Assembly (NCBI GenBank): GCA_964630925.1
Contig: CAZVZK010000157.1
Span: 1 to 23,642 of the forward strand
From: RGDT01 sp964630925
GTDB taxonomy: Bacteria; Planctomycetota; Planctomycetia; Gemmatales; Gemmataceae
Length of the DNA: 23,642 nucleotides
Reading direction: 5' to 3'
Shown one piece after another: positions 1 to 7,584 of the stretch. The position numbers and the translations under genes were made by a program. The notes beneath the pieces are model-generated. The model saw only the letters and a list, made by a program, of their open reading frames with translations. It searched no databases and was not told the origin of the DNA. Position 1 is the first letter of the stretch. Each line of letters opens with the position of its first letter.

Positions 1-2
1 GA

Positions 3-656
3 TTGCTTGCCGATTTCCTGGCCGAGGTGGGTCTGGTTTGCGCGCCGATTACCACGCTGTACCTGCGTGTGGCGGCCAAGCACCCCGAGCACCGCTCCAT
101 CGCCATCGGGCACGCCATGCGCAAGCTGCTGCACCTGGCGTTCGCCCTGTGGAAGGCCGGCAAGCCGTTCGACCCCGCCCGGCACGCGCCCGCGCCGCCG
201 GACGGGGCGGGGCCGGACGGGGCGCAGGCCGCGGGCCACACGCCGGACGTCGGGCCGGCAGAGGGAGTGGTCACCGCGGCCTGCGGCGATACGGTAGGCG
301 CGGGCGTGCCGGCCGGCGAGGGGGCGTACGTTGACTTCGCGCACGTCAAGAGGCAGCTCCCGATGGAACGGGTGCTGGGGCACCTGGGGCTGGCGGCGCG
401 GCTGCGGGGGTCGGGGGCGCAGAGGCGGTGCGCGTGCCCGATCCACGGGGGCGTCGGGCGCGGGCGGACGTTCAGCGTGAACCTGGAGGAGGGGGTCTTC
501 TGCTGCTTCGACACGCGGTGCGGGAAGAAGGGCGACGTGATCGACCTGTGGGCGGCGCTGCACCGCGGGGGCCTGCGTGAGGCGGCGCTGGACCTGGTGA
601 ACACGTTCGGGCTGGAGGCCGCGCTGGGCGAGGGCACAGAGAAGAGGGACGGTTAA
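3..656 (+). CDS. IS110-like transposase C-terminus fused to CHC2 zinc finger (5' end cut by window)
   Basis: The frame is open to the left edge, so this is the 3' part of a longer gene; 217 residues are visible. Residues about 1-60 resemble the C-terminal tail of IS110-family (Transposase_20 type) transposases, especially the segment around MRKLLHLAFALWKAGKPFDP at 39-58. A Pro/Ala/Gly-rich linker (about 59-108) follows. Residues 110-206 look like a CHC2 zinc finger, the domain of DnaG-type primases: CPIH at 145-148, then Cys167/168 and Cys173, and a GDVIDLW stretch (177-183) typical of the fold. The transposase would act on DNA; the zinc finger probably adds nucleic-acid binding. No primase catalytic (Toprim) domain follows. 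The gene ends with TAA and is convergent with the minus-strand block. The CHC2 call is firm. The IS110 call rests on a short tail and is less certain, since the DEDD and serine catalytic parts would lie outside the window. Confidence 0.66.
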   Translation: MLADFLAEVGLVCAPITTLYLRVAAKHPEHRSIAIGHAMRKLLHLAFALWKAGKPFDPARHAPAPPDGAGPDGAQAAGHTPDVGPAEGVVTAACGDTVGAGVPAGEGAYVDFAHVKRQLPMERVLGHLGLAARLRGSGAQRRCACPIHGGVGRGRTFSVNLEEGVFCCFDTRCGKKGDVIDLWAALHRGGLREAALDLVNTFGLEAALGEGTEKRDG

Positions 657-753
657 TAAAGTACGGTTACATGGACGGACAACAGGTTATCCCGCCCCTC
701 ACGCGGCGGGGCCGCCCGTCCGCGCGCCCACGCCGGCCCGGAGGCAAGAACAA

Positions 754-788
754 CCCGTCATCACCGATGACGGGGCTTGACATCAAGC
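754..788. repeat. Two adjacent inverted repeats downstream of the transposase-like gene
   Basis: CCCGTCAT (754-761) pairs perfectly with ATGACGGG (767-774) around a 5-base loop. Immediately after it, GCTTGA (775-780) pairs with TCAAGC (783-788) around 2 bases. No T-run follows on either strand, so a classical intrinsic terminator is not supported. They could be a transcript-end hairpin between converging genes or part of a structured noncoding end of the mobile element. Pairing is seen directly; function is inferred. Confidence 0.45.
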
Positions 789-868
789 GTTACATCTTCG
801 GCGACCTCAGTAAAGCCCACGGCGACGCTTTGGGAGTCGTGGGTCTACCTGGACCCCGCCCTCGGCCG

Positions 869-895
869 CATCAGTCCCATCCGTCGCATCGGTCC
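869..895. repeat. 9-bp tandem repeat, three copies
   Basis: Three head-to-tail 9-mers are present: CATCAGTCC, CATCCGTCG and CATCGGTCC, consensus CATCNGTCC. The tract lies 56 bases past the stop of the DUF1552 gene. The degenerate fifth position within a fixed frame of period 9 suggests an old tandem expansion rather than chance. No coding role is apparent. Confidence 0.5.
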
Positions 896-950
896 TACCT
901 GCCTGCCTCTCTCCACCCGCTTCACCGCCGCTCGCGGGCTCGCCCCCGCC

Positions 951-2288
951 TCACACCAGCTCCTTGATCTCCCCGTCCGACTCCCCGCCCTGGAAGTCCG
1001 CCGGCACCGCCACGCCCATCCTCCCGAACACCGTCCGCCACAGGTCCCCCAGCCGCGCCCCCTCCTTCACCAGGTGGCCCCGGTGCTTCACCCCCAGCCG
1101 CGTCCCGCCGGCCAGCATCGTCGGCAGGTGGTGGTTGTGGTGCGCGTTGATCGCCCCGCCGCTGCTCCCGTAGCACACCAGCGTGTGGTCCAGCAGCGTC
1201 CCCTCCCCCTCCTTCACCGCCTTCAGCTTCCCGAGGAAATACGCCCACTCCTCCATGTACCAGACGTCGGCCTTGGTGAACCACTTGAGCTTGTCCGGGT
1301 CCTCGCCGTGGTGCGTCATCTCGTGGTAGTTGTAAGGGTTCCCCCTGTCCCGCCACGCCCCCGTCCCGTCCTGCCCGTCCATCCGCGCCATGTACGACAC
1401 CACCCGCGTGCTGTCCGTCCGCAGCGCCAGCACGATCACGTCGAACATCAGCCGCTGATACCGCCTGTACTCCAGCCCCGCCCTGTCCGGGTCCAGCGCC
1501 TGCTCCTTCCCGAACACCAGGCCCTCCACCTTCGGCTTCGGCCTCCGCAGCCAGGCCTTCTCATCCTGCATCCGCCGCTCCAGGTCGCGGATGCCCGTCA
1601 GGTACTCGTCCAGCTTCCGCCGGTCCCCCGCCCCCAACGCCCCCTCCAGCCGCCGCGCCTCCCCGCGCAGCGAGTCCAGCACGCTCGCCCGCTTCACGAA
1701 CTCCGCCTCGCGCTGCCGCAGCGTCGCCGCCGTGTCCGGCCTGAACAGCATGTCGAACAGCACGTGCGGCCTGTTCTCCGCCGGGATCGGCATCCCCCCC
1801 GGCCCCCACGAGAGCGTGTGGTCCTGGTTCCCCCCGAACCCCGTCCCGCGCTTCACCCCAAGCACCAGCGACGGGTACCGCGTCCCCCGCCCCGCCGCCG
1901 CCGCCAGCTCCTGGTCGCATGAGACACGCAGCCGCGCCCCCGCGCTCCGCGTGTTCGTCCCCGTCAGGAACGTCCGGTCCCCCACATGGCCCCCCGAATG
2001 CGTCAGCCGCAGCCCGGAGATCACCGTGAAGTCGTCCTTGTACGCCTTCAACGGCTCCAGGATCGGCGTCAGCCTGTACCCCGGCCCCTTCTCCGCCGGG
2101 GTGAAGTCCCGCCCGTTGATCCCCAGCCCCCAGAAGCAGAACACCGCACGCCGCGGGTGCCCGCCCCCCGCCGGCCCCGCCGCCGAGGCGCGGGGCAGCA
2201 TCGCCTCCAGCCACGGCAGCGCCAGGCTGACCCCCGCCCCCGTCAGGAACGTCCGCCGCGGCATCGCCCGGTGCGTCAGGATGTTCAC
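951..2288 (-). CDS. DUF1552 family protein, Tat-exported
   Basis: The 445-residue product belongs to DUF1552, a family common in planctomycetes and verrucomicrobia with no established reaction. The N-terminus has a twin-arginine signal: PRRTFLTG at 10-17, then a hydrophobic stretch to about residue 38 ending ASAAG. This predicts export folded, possibly with a cofactor. The body contains the family's conserved start around residues 45-60 (FCFWGLGINGRDF) and a His/Gly-rich segment (HSGGHVGDRTFLTGTN, 97-112). The start is a GTG nine bases after the stop of the upstream gene; the AGGGGG ribosome-binding site overlaps that stop, so the two genes are almost certainly translated together. The partner is a DUF1592-type protein, the standard neighbour of this family. 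A role in processing or binding extracellular polymers has been suggested from context in such organisms but is not shown here. Confidence 0.92.
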   Translation of the reverse strand: MNILTHRAMPRRTFLTGAGVSLALPWLEAMLPRASAAGPAGGGHPRRAVFCFWGLGINGRDFTPAEKGPGYRLTPILEPLKAYKDDFTVISGLRLTHSGGHVGDRTFLTGTNTRSAGARLRVSCDQELAAAAGRGTRYPSLVLGVKRGTGFGGNQDHTLSWGPGGMPIPAENRPHVLFDMLFRPDTAATLRQREAEFVKRASVLDSLRGEARRLEGALGAGDRRKLDEYLTGIRDLERRMQDEKAWLRRPKPKVEGLVFGKEQALDPDRAGLEYRRYQRLMFDVIVLALRTDSTRVVSYMARMDGQDGTGAWRDRGNPYNYHEMTHHGEDPDKLKWFTKADVWYMEEWAYFLGKLKAVKEGEGTLLDHTLVCYGSSGGAINAHHNHHLPTMLAGGTRLGVKHRGHLVKEGARLGDLWRTVFGRMGVAVPADFQGGESDGEIKELV

Positions 2289-2297
2289 GTCGCCCCC

Positions 2298-4898
2298 TCA
2301 CTTCGTCCGGAACGGCTCGCTGTCCACGATCGCCTGGATCAACGCCCGCATGCGGTATTCGTTCTTCTTCAGCGCATCCACCAGCCCGTCGATCACCTTC
2401 CGGTCCGCGTACCCCACCGGCCTGCCGATGGCATACGTCAGCATCTTCACGCTGAACGCGCGGGCGAACTTCTCCTTCTGCTTCAACAGCCCCGCCTTGT
2501 ACTCCTCGAGCGTGCGGAATTTCGTCCCGTCCGCCAGCGCCCCGCTCACGTCCAGGAGCGGCGCCTTCGCCCCGCGGAAGCCCTCCCCGTTGAACCGCTC
2601 GCGCCACCGCCCCACCGCGTCATAATTCTCCAGCGCCAGCCCGTACGGGTCGAGCTTCGCGTGGCACGACGCGCAGATCGGGTCGCGCCGGTGCAGGTCC
2701 AGCCGCTGCCGCACCGTCAGCAGCTTCCCCGCCGTGTTGGGCTGGATCTCCCCCGCGTCCGGCGGCGGGTTGTTCGGCGGGTCGTTGAATATTTCGCGCA
2801 AGACCCAGGTGGCCCGCCGCAGGGGCAGCGTCCGCGTCCCGTCGGCCAGGTACGTCATCAGTCCCGCCATCCCCAGCACCCCGCCCCGGTGATGCTCGGG
2901 CTTGATCGCCACCCGCCGGAAGTGCGCCCCCGCGACCCCCTCGATGCCGTAGTGCCGCGCCAGACGCTCGTTGATCACCACGAAATCGCTGTCGAGGAAC
3001 GATGTGATCGGCAGGTCCTTCCGCAGCACCTCCGCGAAGAACTCATACGGCTCCTGCCGCGCCGCCAGCTTCAGCGTCTCGTCGTACTCCCGGTACTCCG
3101 CCGCCGGCTGCACCGAGTCATACTCCCTCACCCCCAGCCACTGCCCGGCGAAGTTCCGCACGAGCTGCCCCGCCTTCGCATCGCCCAGCATCCGCCGCAC
3201 CTGGGCCGCCACCCCGTCGCGCCCGCGCAGCCCGCCTGACCCTGCCGCCGTGAACAACGTCTCGTCCGGCATCGTGCTCCACAGGAAGTACGACAGCCGC
3301 GCCGCCATCTCGTGCCCCGTCAGCTCACGCGGCCTCCCGTCCTTCGCCGGCTCCTGAAGGAACACGAAGCCCGGCGAACACAGCACCCGCTGCACCCCCG
3401 CCCGCAGCGCCTCATGGTCGGACAGCTTCCCGGCCGCCCGCGTCTTCTCCACGAACGACACCGCCGCCTCGACCTCCTCCGCCGACGCCGGCCTCCGGTA
3501 CGCCCTCGGCAACAGCCCCGCGAAGATCTTCCGCAGCCGGGCCTCGTCCAGTCGCCCGTCGAATCCGAGCGCCTTGTGGCTGGCCGGCGGCCACTCCTTC
3601 TGCACCGGCCCCGTCACCTCGATGGACGCGATCTGAAGCCGCGGCAGCTTCTCCACGTCCATGTCCGGGTTGTAGATGTTCGCCACGCCCTTCCAGGCGT
3701 TCAGCTCCTTCTCCAGACCGTCGCGCTGCGCCTTCAGCGCGTCCATCTCCGCCTTCGGCGCCCGCTTCGCCGCCGCCTGCTCCATCTTGCCCCGCAACGC
3801 CGTCCACCGCGACACCAGCGCCTGATACTTCGGCTCGCGGATGACCGCCTTCTCCGTATGGTTCCAAAGAAGTCTGAACACCTGCGGGCCCTTCACCTCC
3901 CCGTCCACCGGCCCGCGCAGGAACATCACCGCCTCCGTCACCCCCGACGGGTCGAGCGGGACCTCCGTCTCCGCCTGGATCGGCGACGCCATCCCGTACT
4001 GCAAGCGGAACCGATTCTTCTCCGTCCGCCCCCGGTTGTCCACCCTGGCCGTGATGCGGAACCGATAGTACCCGTCCTGCTTGACGACGCCCGCCACGGC
4101 GAAATGATGCACCGCCCCCCAGCCGACGTCCTCGCGCCGGTACGTCGGGTACCCCTGGATGTACTCGATGAAGTCTTTCCGGATGATCCGGTCCTCCGCC
4201 CCGCGCGGGATCGTGTGCGCGAACGACGGGAACACCTCCACCCGAGGCCCCGGGGGCCGCAGCCGCAGGATCTCGAACCTGTTGACCAGGGTGTTCGCCT
4301 TCGGCGGCGCCTCCAGGACCGCCCGCGCCGCGATCCTCTCCGCCGCCGCCAGCGTCCGCTCCACCTGCGTCCGGTCGAAGAACAGCCCCGCCCCCAGCCG
4401 GTCGAACCCCTCCGCCTTGCCGTCGCCCGGCAGCTCCTCGACCAGGGACCGCACCACGTTCTCGTCGAGATGCAAGAGGTCGCGCACGGTGTTGGCGTAC
4501 TCGTCACGGTTGAGCCGCCGCATCGGGATGCGCCCGCCCGCGCCCCGCGCCGCCAGCTCCGCCGCGCGCAGCCGCCCGTTGACCCACGCCACGAACGCCG
4601 CCGCCTGCCCCGCGTCCGGGCGCGGCGCGTCCTCCGGCGGCATCTTCCCGGCGTTGACCCGGTCGATGACCTCCTTCCAGTGGTCCGCCACCCGCGCCGC
4701 GTCGAAGTCCGCCCCCAGCGTATCGACGCGGAACCCCGCCAGCGCCTTCTTCGGCCCGTGGCAGCGGGCGCAATGCCTCGTCAGGAACGGCAGCGCCACC
4801 TCGCGGTAGCCCTCGTCCACCACCGCCGGGGGTCCCGCCGCCGGCGCCGCCAGCGCGACGCACAACACCAGCCCCAGGAGCGTCAGCGCGCGTGGCAT
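2298..4898 (-). CDS. DUF1587/1595/1592/1588/1585 cytochrome-like secreted protein
   Basis: The 866-residue protein has the planctomycete multi-DUF order. A signal peptide spans about 1-22. A cytochrome-like segment carries a CxxCH haem motif (CARCH, 43-47). DUF1587 follows (RLNRDEYANTVRDLL, about 127-141), then a beta-rich middle part, DUF1595 (RAYRRPAS, about 465), DUF1592 (about 505-650), DUF1588 with a second CxxCH (CASCH, about 743-747, in CASCHAKLDPYGLALENYD), and DUF1585 (about 800-866). Two haems are likely, which implies electron transfer in the cell envelope; the substrate is unknown. I chose the ATG at 4898 because a signal peptide starts there with GAGG upstream. An earlier in-frame start at 4961 would add 21 Arg/His-rich residues, spoil the signal, and overlap the stop of the preceding gene. 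It lies 59 bases after the secretin-N gene and 9 bases before the DUF1552 gene. Confidence 0.93.
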   Translation of the reverse strand: MPRALTLLGLVLCVALAAPAAGPPAVVDEGYREVALPFLTRHCARCHGPKKALAGFRVDTLGADFDAARVADHWKEVIDRVNAGKMPPEDAPRPDAGQAAAFVAWVNGRLRAAELAARGAGGRIPMRRLNRDEYANTVRDLLHLDENVVRSLVEELPGDGKAEGFDRLGAGLFFDRTQVERTLAAAERIAARAVLEAPPKANTLVNRFEILRLRPPGPRVEVFPSFAHTIPRGAEDRIIRKDFIEYIQGYPTYRREDVGWGAVHHFAVAGVVKQDGYYRFRITARVDNRGRTEKNRFRLQYGMASPIQAETEVPLDPSGVTEAVMFLRGPVDGEVKGPQVFRLLWNHTEKAVIREPKYQALVSRWTALRGKMEQAAAKRAPKAEMDALKAQRDGLEKELNAWKGVANIYNPDMDVEKLPRLQIASIEVTGPVQKEWPPASHKALGFDGRLDEARLRKIFAGLLPRAYRRPASAEEVEAAVSFVEKTRAAGKLSDHEALRAGVQRVLCSPGFVFLQEPAKDGRPRELTGHEMAARLSYFLWSTMPDETLFTAAGSGGLRGRDGVAAQVRRMLGDAKAGQLVRNFAGQWLGVREYDSVQPAAEYREYDETLKLAARQEPYEFFAEVLRKDLPITSFLDSDFVVINERLARHYGIEGVAGAHFRRVAIKPEHHRGGVLGMAGLMTYLADGTRTLPLRRATWVLREIFNDPPNNPPPDAGEIQPNTAGKLLTVRQRLDLHRRDPICASCHAKLDPYGLALENYDAVGRWRERFNGEGFRGAKAPLLDVSGALADGTKFRTLEEYKAGLLKQKEKFARAFSVKMLTYAIGRPVGYADRKVIDGLVDALKKNEYRMRALIQAIVDSEPFRTK

Positions 4899-4957
4899 CA
4901 CCGGGCCTCGATGGTGTCTCGGGTACAGGCCCATCATCCGGCGCCCGCGCGGCGTTG

Positions 4958-7411
4958 TCAATCCCCGCGCCGCGGCCCGTCCGGGCCGAAGCCGCCGGGG
5001 TTGCCCCCGCCGGGCTGCGCCGGCGGCTGCTGGGGCTGCCCCGGCGTGCCGGGCGCGGGCTTGCGGACGCGCCCCTGCATGGCGTCCACCACCTGCTGCA
5101 CCAGCGCCGGGTCGATGCCCTTGACCGGCGTCACGCGGATGCGCCGCGTCGAGTCCTTCGCCCCAACGTCGTACTCCTCGGCCAGCTTCTTGATGTCCTT
5201 GAACATCGCCTCGGGGCAGGAGATGAACAGCCGGTTCGTCGGGCTGTCGTAGTCCACCGCCAGCGTCGGCCCGGCCTTCGAGGGGCCGAACCGCCGGGCG
5301 CCCGGCTCGTCGTCCTCGCTCGAGGAGCGCGTGAACGAGCGGTACAGCTCCTTGATCGTGTAGGCCACGTCGCTGGCCTTCGCGTGCTCCAGCTTGATGA
5401 CGAAGTTGCGGGCCAGCGGCCTGGCCGCCTCCTCGCCCTCCGCCGGGTCGATGGCCCTGGCCAGCAGATCCCGAATGGTCAGCATGTCCAGCGGCGACGC
5501 CTGCACCAGGAGCGAGTTCGTCGCCGCGTGGGCCACCACACGCACGCGCGGGCCGGCCGCCGCGTCGAACGGCAGGGACGCCCCCGGCACCCCACGCTGC
5601 CGCATGTCCTCGTAGATCATGCGGCCCATGCCGACCGCCGAGCCGAGGCTGCTCTTGACCTGGGCCCCGTCGGGGTCGTTGAAAATGGCCTCCAGCGCCT
5701 TGGCGGCGTCGGCGGCGCTCGTCCCCTTCAGCCGGATGACCACGAAGTCGCCCTTGCCCGGCGTCTTCTTGTACAGCCCCACGAGCTGCTGGATCAGCTT
5801 GACGACCTCCTGGTCGTCGCTGGCGATCAGGAGCCTGCTGCCCGACGCGAAGATCCGCACCGGCTTCCCCTGGTCTCCCGTGCGCGGGTCCTTCATCCGC
5901 GACCCGAGCGGCGGGCCCTCGTCCTTCTTCAGACTCACCGGCGAGCCCTTCGGCCCGCCCCCGGCCCCGGGCTTGATGACCTCGACGGGGTTCTTGATCA
6001 GCCTGGGCAGCAGACGCAACAGCTCGTCGGCCATCAGCCTGGCGTTGCCGCCGTCCCCTAGGGAGATCGTCCGGGCCCTGCCGCCCCCCTCGCCGCCGGC
6101 GCCCATCGCCTCGACGACCTCCTTGACGGCGTTGATCTGGTCCGGCGTGCCACGCACGACCACCGCGTTCTTCCCCGGGACCGCGTCGACCGTCAGGCCG
6201 CCCATCATGAACCCCTGCCCGCCCAGCGAGAAGAGCACGAACTTGGCGACCTTCTCCGGGTCGGCCTCGCCCGCGGGGATCGTCACCGTCCTGGCCGCCT
6301 CGCCGGGCTCGGACCCGCGGAGCAGCCTGGAGAGGCGGAGATGGTCAGCGGGGTAGGCGTGGGCCAGGATCGAATCGCCCCCCACCACCCCGAAGCTCGC
6401 CTTGGGGAAGTCCGCGAACAGGGCCATAAACACGGCGAAGGAGGAGCCGTTGGCGACGTTGTACTTCTTGAGGGTCATCTCCCCACGCGGGATCTCCATC
6501 GCCCCCTCGCCCCCCTTGTCGATGCCCGTTAGCAGGTCGCGGGCCTTGGCGAGGGAGTCGGCGCCGCCCGTCAAGACGAGCGTCTGGGTGGCGTCGTTCA
6601 CCGACACCCGCAGGTCACCGATCGGCAGCGCCAGCGACACCAGCGGCGGCTGCATCCCCGGGAACACCGCGCCCGCCCTCCCCCACCTCCTGACCCCCGG
6701 CGGCCCCCCCGGCTGGGGCGGCGGGGCCGGGGCGCCCATCAGCTCCCGGAGCTGGGCGTCCGCCTCGGCCGCCGTGACGTACTTGCACCGATGGGTGAAG
6801 GTGCCCGGCGGATCGGCCCGGCCCTTTGTGCCGGCGTCCAGGCTTGTGATGGTCCGCTTGATGCGTCTGAGGGTGGCGACGCGGTCCTGGAGCTGGAGCT
6901 GGTTGGACCTCTCCATCGCCACCACGCGCTTGAACGGCCCCATCTGCTTCTCGACGTCGGCGCCCACGTCCGTCGCCCGCGCCTTCTTCAGCGCGAAGGT
7001 CACACTCACGATGTCGTTGCGGCCCAGCTTCGGGTCGTCGAGGTCCTCGGGGTCGAGCTGGGGCACGAGGTCGGCCAGGTCGGCGGCCCCGGCCACGACG
7101 TAGTTGCGCCCGCGGTTGACGAGGTGGATCTTCTGGGGCAGGAGGCCCTCGTTGATGATGTCGATCACCTCGCCCAGCGTGAACGTCATCCCCGCCGGCG
7201 GCGTGAACGTGAACGCCCCCACGGGCTTCCCCGACGTGATCACCGGCACACCCGTCTGGTCCGCCAGCCACTTGAACACCGCCGGCCACGGCTTGCCGTC
7301 CATCGCGAACGCGATCTTCTTGCCCTCGGGCCGTGCCAGGGCGCAGGCCCCCAGGAGGGCCCAGCACGCCAGGGCCGACATCAGGGTGGCTTCGACGGAA
7401 AGGCGACGCAT
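4958..7411 (-). CDS. Secretin-N-repeat protein without obvious secretin barrel
   Basis: The 817-residue product has a signal peptide (about 1-25); LGAC at 20-23 fits a lipobox, so it may be a lipoprotein. Residues 30-110 look like a small N-terminal secretin/STN-type domain (VFKWLADQTGVPVITS). Several secretin-N (NolW-like) repeats follow, each of the form beta, alpha, beta with an NxLxV-type strand. They lie at about 133-195, 205-298, 374-436, 445-550, 556-655 and 668-750. The typical C-terminal outer-membrane secretin domain, with its VPxLxxIPxxG-type motif, is not seen; the protein ends in a Pro/Gly/Gln-rich tail (784-817). It is therefore probably a periplasmic or surface assembly platform rather than a pore. 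Related secretin-like proteins without a barrel are known to be common in planctomycetes. It follows the VIT gene after a strong hairpin and precedes the DUF1592-type gene. Confidence 0.75.
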   Translation of the reverse strand: MRRLSVEATLMSALACWALLGACALARPEGKKIAFAMDGKPWPAVFKWLADQTGVPVITSGKPVGAFTFTPPAGMTFTLGEVIDIINEGLLPQKIHLVNRGRNYVVAGAADLADLVPQLDPEDLDDPKLGRNDIVSVTFALKKARATDVGADVEKQMGPFKRVVAMERSNQLQLQDRVATLRRIKRTITSLDAGTKGRADPPGTFTHRCKYVTAAEADAQLRELMGAPAPPPQPGGPPGVRRWGRAGAVFPGMQPPLVSLALPIGDLRVSVNDATQTLVLTGGADSLAKARDLLTGIDKGGEGAMEIPRGEMTLKKYNVANGSSFAVFMALFADFPKASFGVVGGDSILAHAYPADHLRLSRLLRGSEPGEAARTVTIPAGEADPEKVAKFVLFSLGGQGFMMGGLTVDAVPGKNAVVVRGTPDQINAVKEVVEAMGAGGEGGGRARTISLGDGGNARLMADELLRLLPRLIKNPVEVIKPGAGGGPKGSPVSLKKDEGPPLGSRMKDPRTGDQGKPVRIFASGSRLLIASDDQEVVKLIQQLVGLYKKTPGKGDFVVIRLKGTSAADAAKALEAIFNDPDGAQVKSSLGSAVGMGRMIYEDMRQRGVPGASLPFDAAAGPRVRVVAHAATNSLLVQASPLDMLTIRDLLARAIDPAEGEEAARPLARNFVIKLEHAKASDVAYTIKELYRSFTRSSSEDDEPGARRFGPSKAGPTLAVDYDSPTNRLFISCPEAMFKDIKKLAEEYDVGAKDSTRRIRVTPVKGIDPALVQQVVDAMQGRVRKPAPGTPGQPQQPPAQPGGGNPGGFGPDGPRRGD

Positions 7412-7530
7412 GTCTGTTTCCCAGAGGACCGTCGGGGCTGATCGGGGAGGCGCCCACGGAATGATGACGCCCCAGCCCCCGGACTACCACACCCCGGCCA
7501 TTCTACACGCGCATCCGCATCCGCGCCAGA

Positions 7531-7555
7531 GGGCGGGGCCGGACCGGCCCCGCCC
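7531..7555 (-). terminator. Long GC palindrome after the VIT gene
   Basis: GGGCGGGGCCGG (7531-7542) and CCGGCCCCGCCC (7544-7555) form a perfect 12-bp inverted repeat around one base. It lies 29 bases past the stop of the large VIT gene and about 120 bases before the secretin-N start. It would fold into a very stable stem in the minus-strand transcript. No T-run follows, so it may act as a factor-assisted terminator, a pause site or an RNA-end stabiliser that lowers downstream expression. Confidence 0.55.
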
Positions 7556-7584
7556 CCCGCGTCTCCCAGCCTCCACCGACCCGG

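Larger units (their letters stand above)
657..950. other. Convergent intergenic region, possible insertion-sequence end
   Basis: These 294 bases separate the plus-strand transposase-like gene from the minus-strand DUF1552 gene, so two transcripts converge here. The region has open frames on the plus strand, but they read as Pro/Arg/His-rich low-complexity protein with no ribosome-binding site, and I do not call a gene. It contains two adjacent inverted repeats (754-788), two copies of GTTACAT (about 667-673 and 790-796) and a 9-bp tandem repeat (869-895). If the left gene is IS110-like, the element's right end should lie in here. I see no clear terminal inverted repeat or target duplication; IS110 elements often lack both. 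Confidence 0.4.

Noticed and set aside
671..967. Plus-strand frame after the transposase-like gene
   Set aside because: It turns into Pro/Arg/His-rich sequence, runs through the inverted repeats and the 9-bp array, and runs past the opposing DUF1552 stop. No ribosome-binding site is seen.
3312..5252. Long plus-strand open frame opposite the DUF1592-type gene, and similar ones such as 9499-12906 and 14500-16989
   Set aside because: They read as His/Arg/Pro/Val-rich low-complexity protein, antisense to well-supported genes. Such frames are expected in very GC-rich DNA and have no ribosome-binding site or domain.
7531..7555. GC palindrome as an attachment site or origin element
   Set aside because: A single palindrome just after a stop codon, with no integrase, direct repeats or AT-rich unwinding region nearby, is better explained as a transcript-end hairpin.
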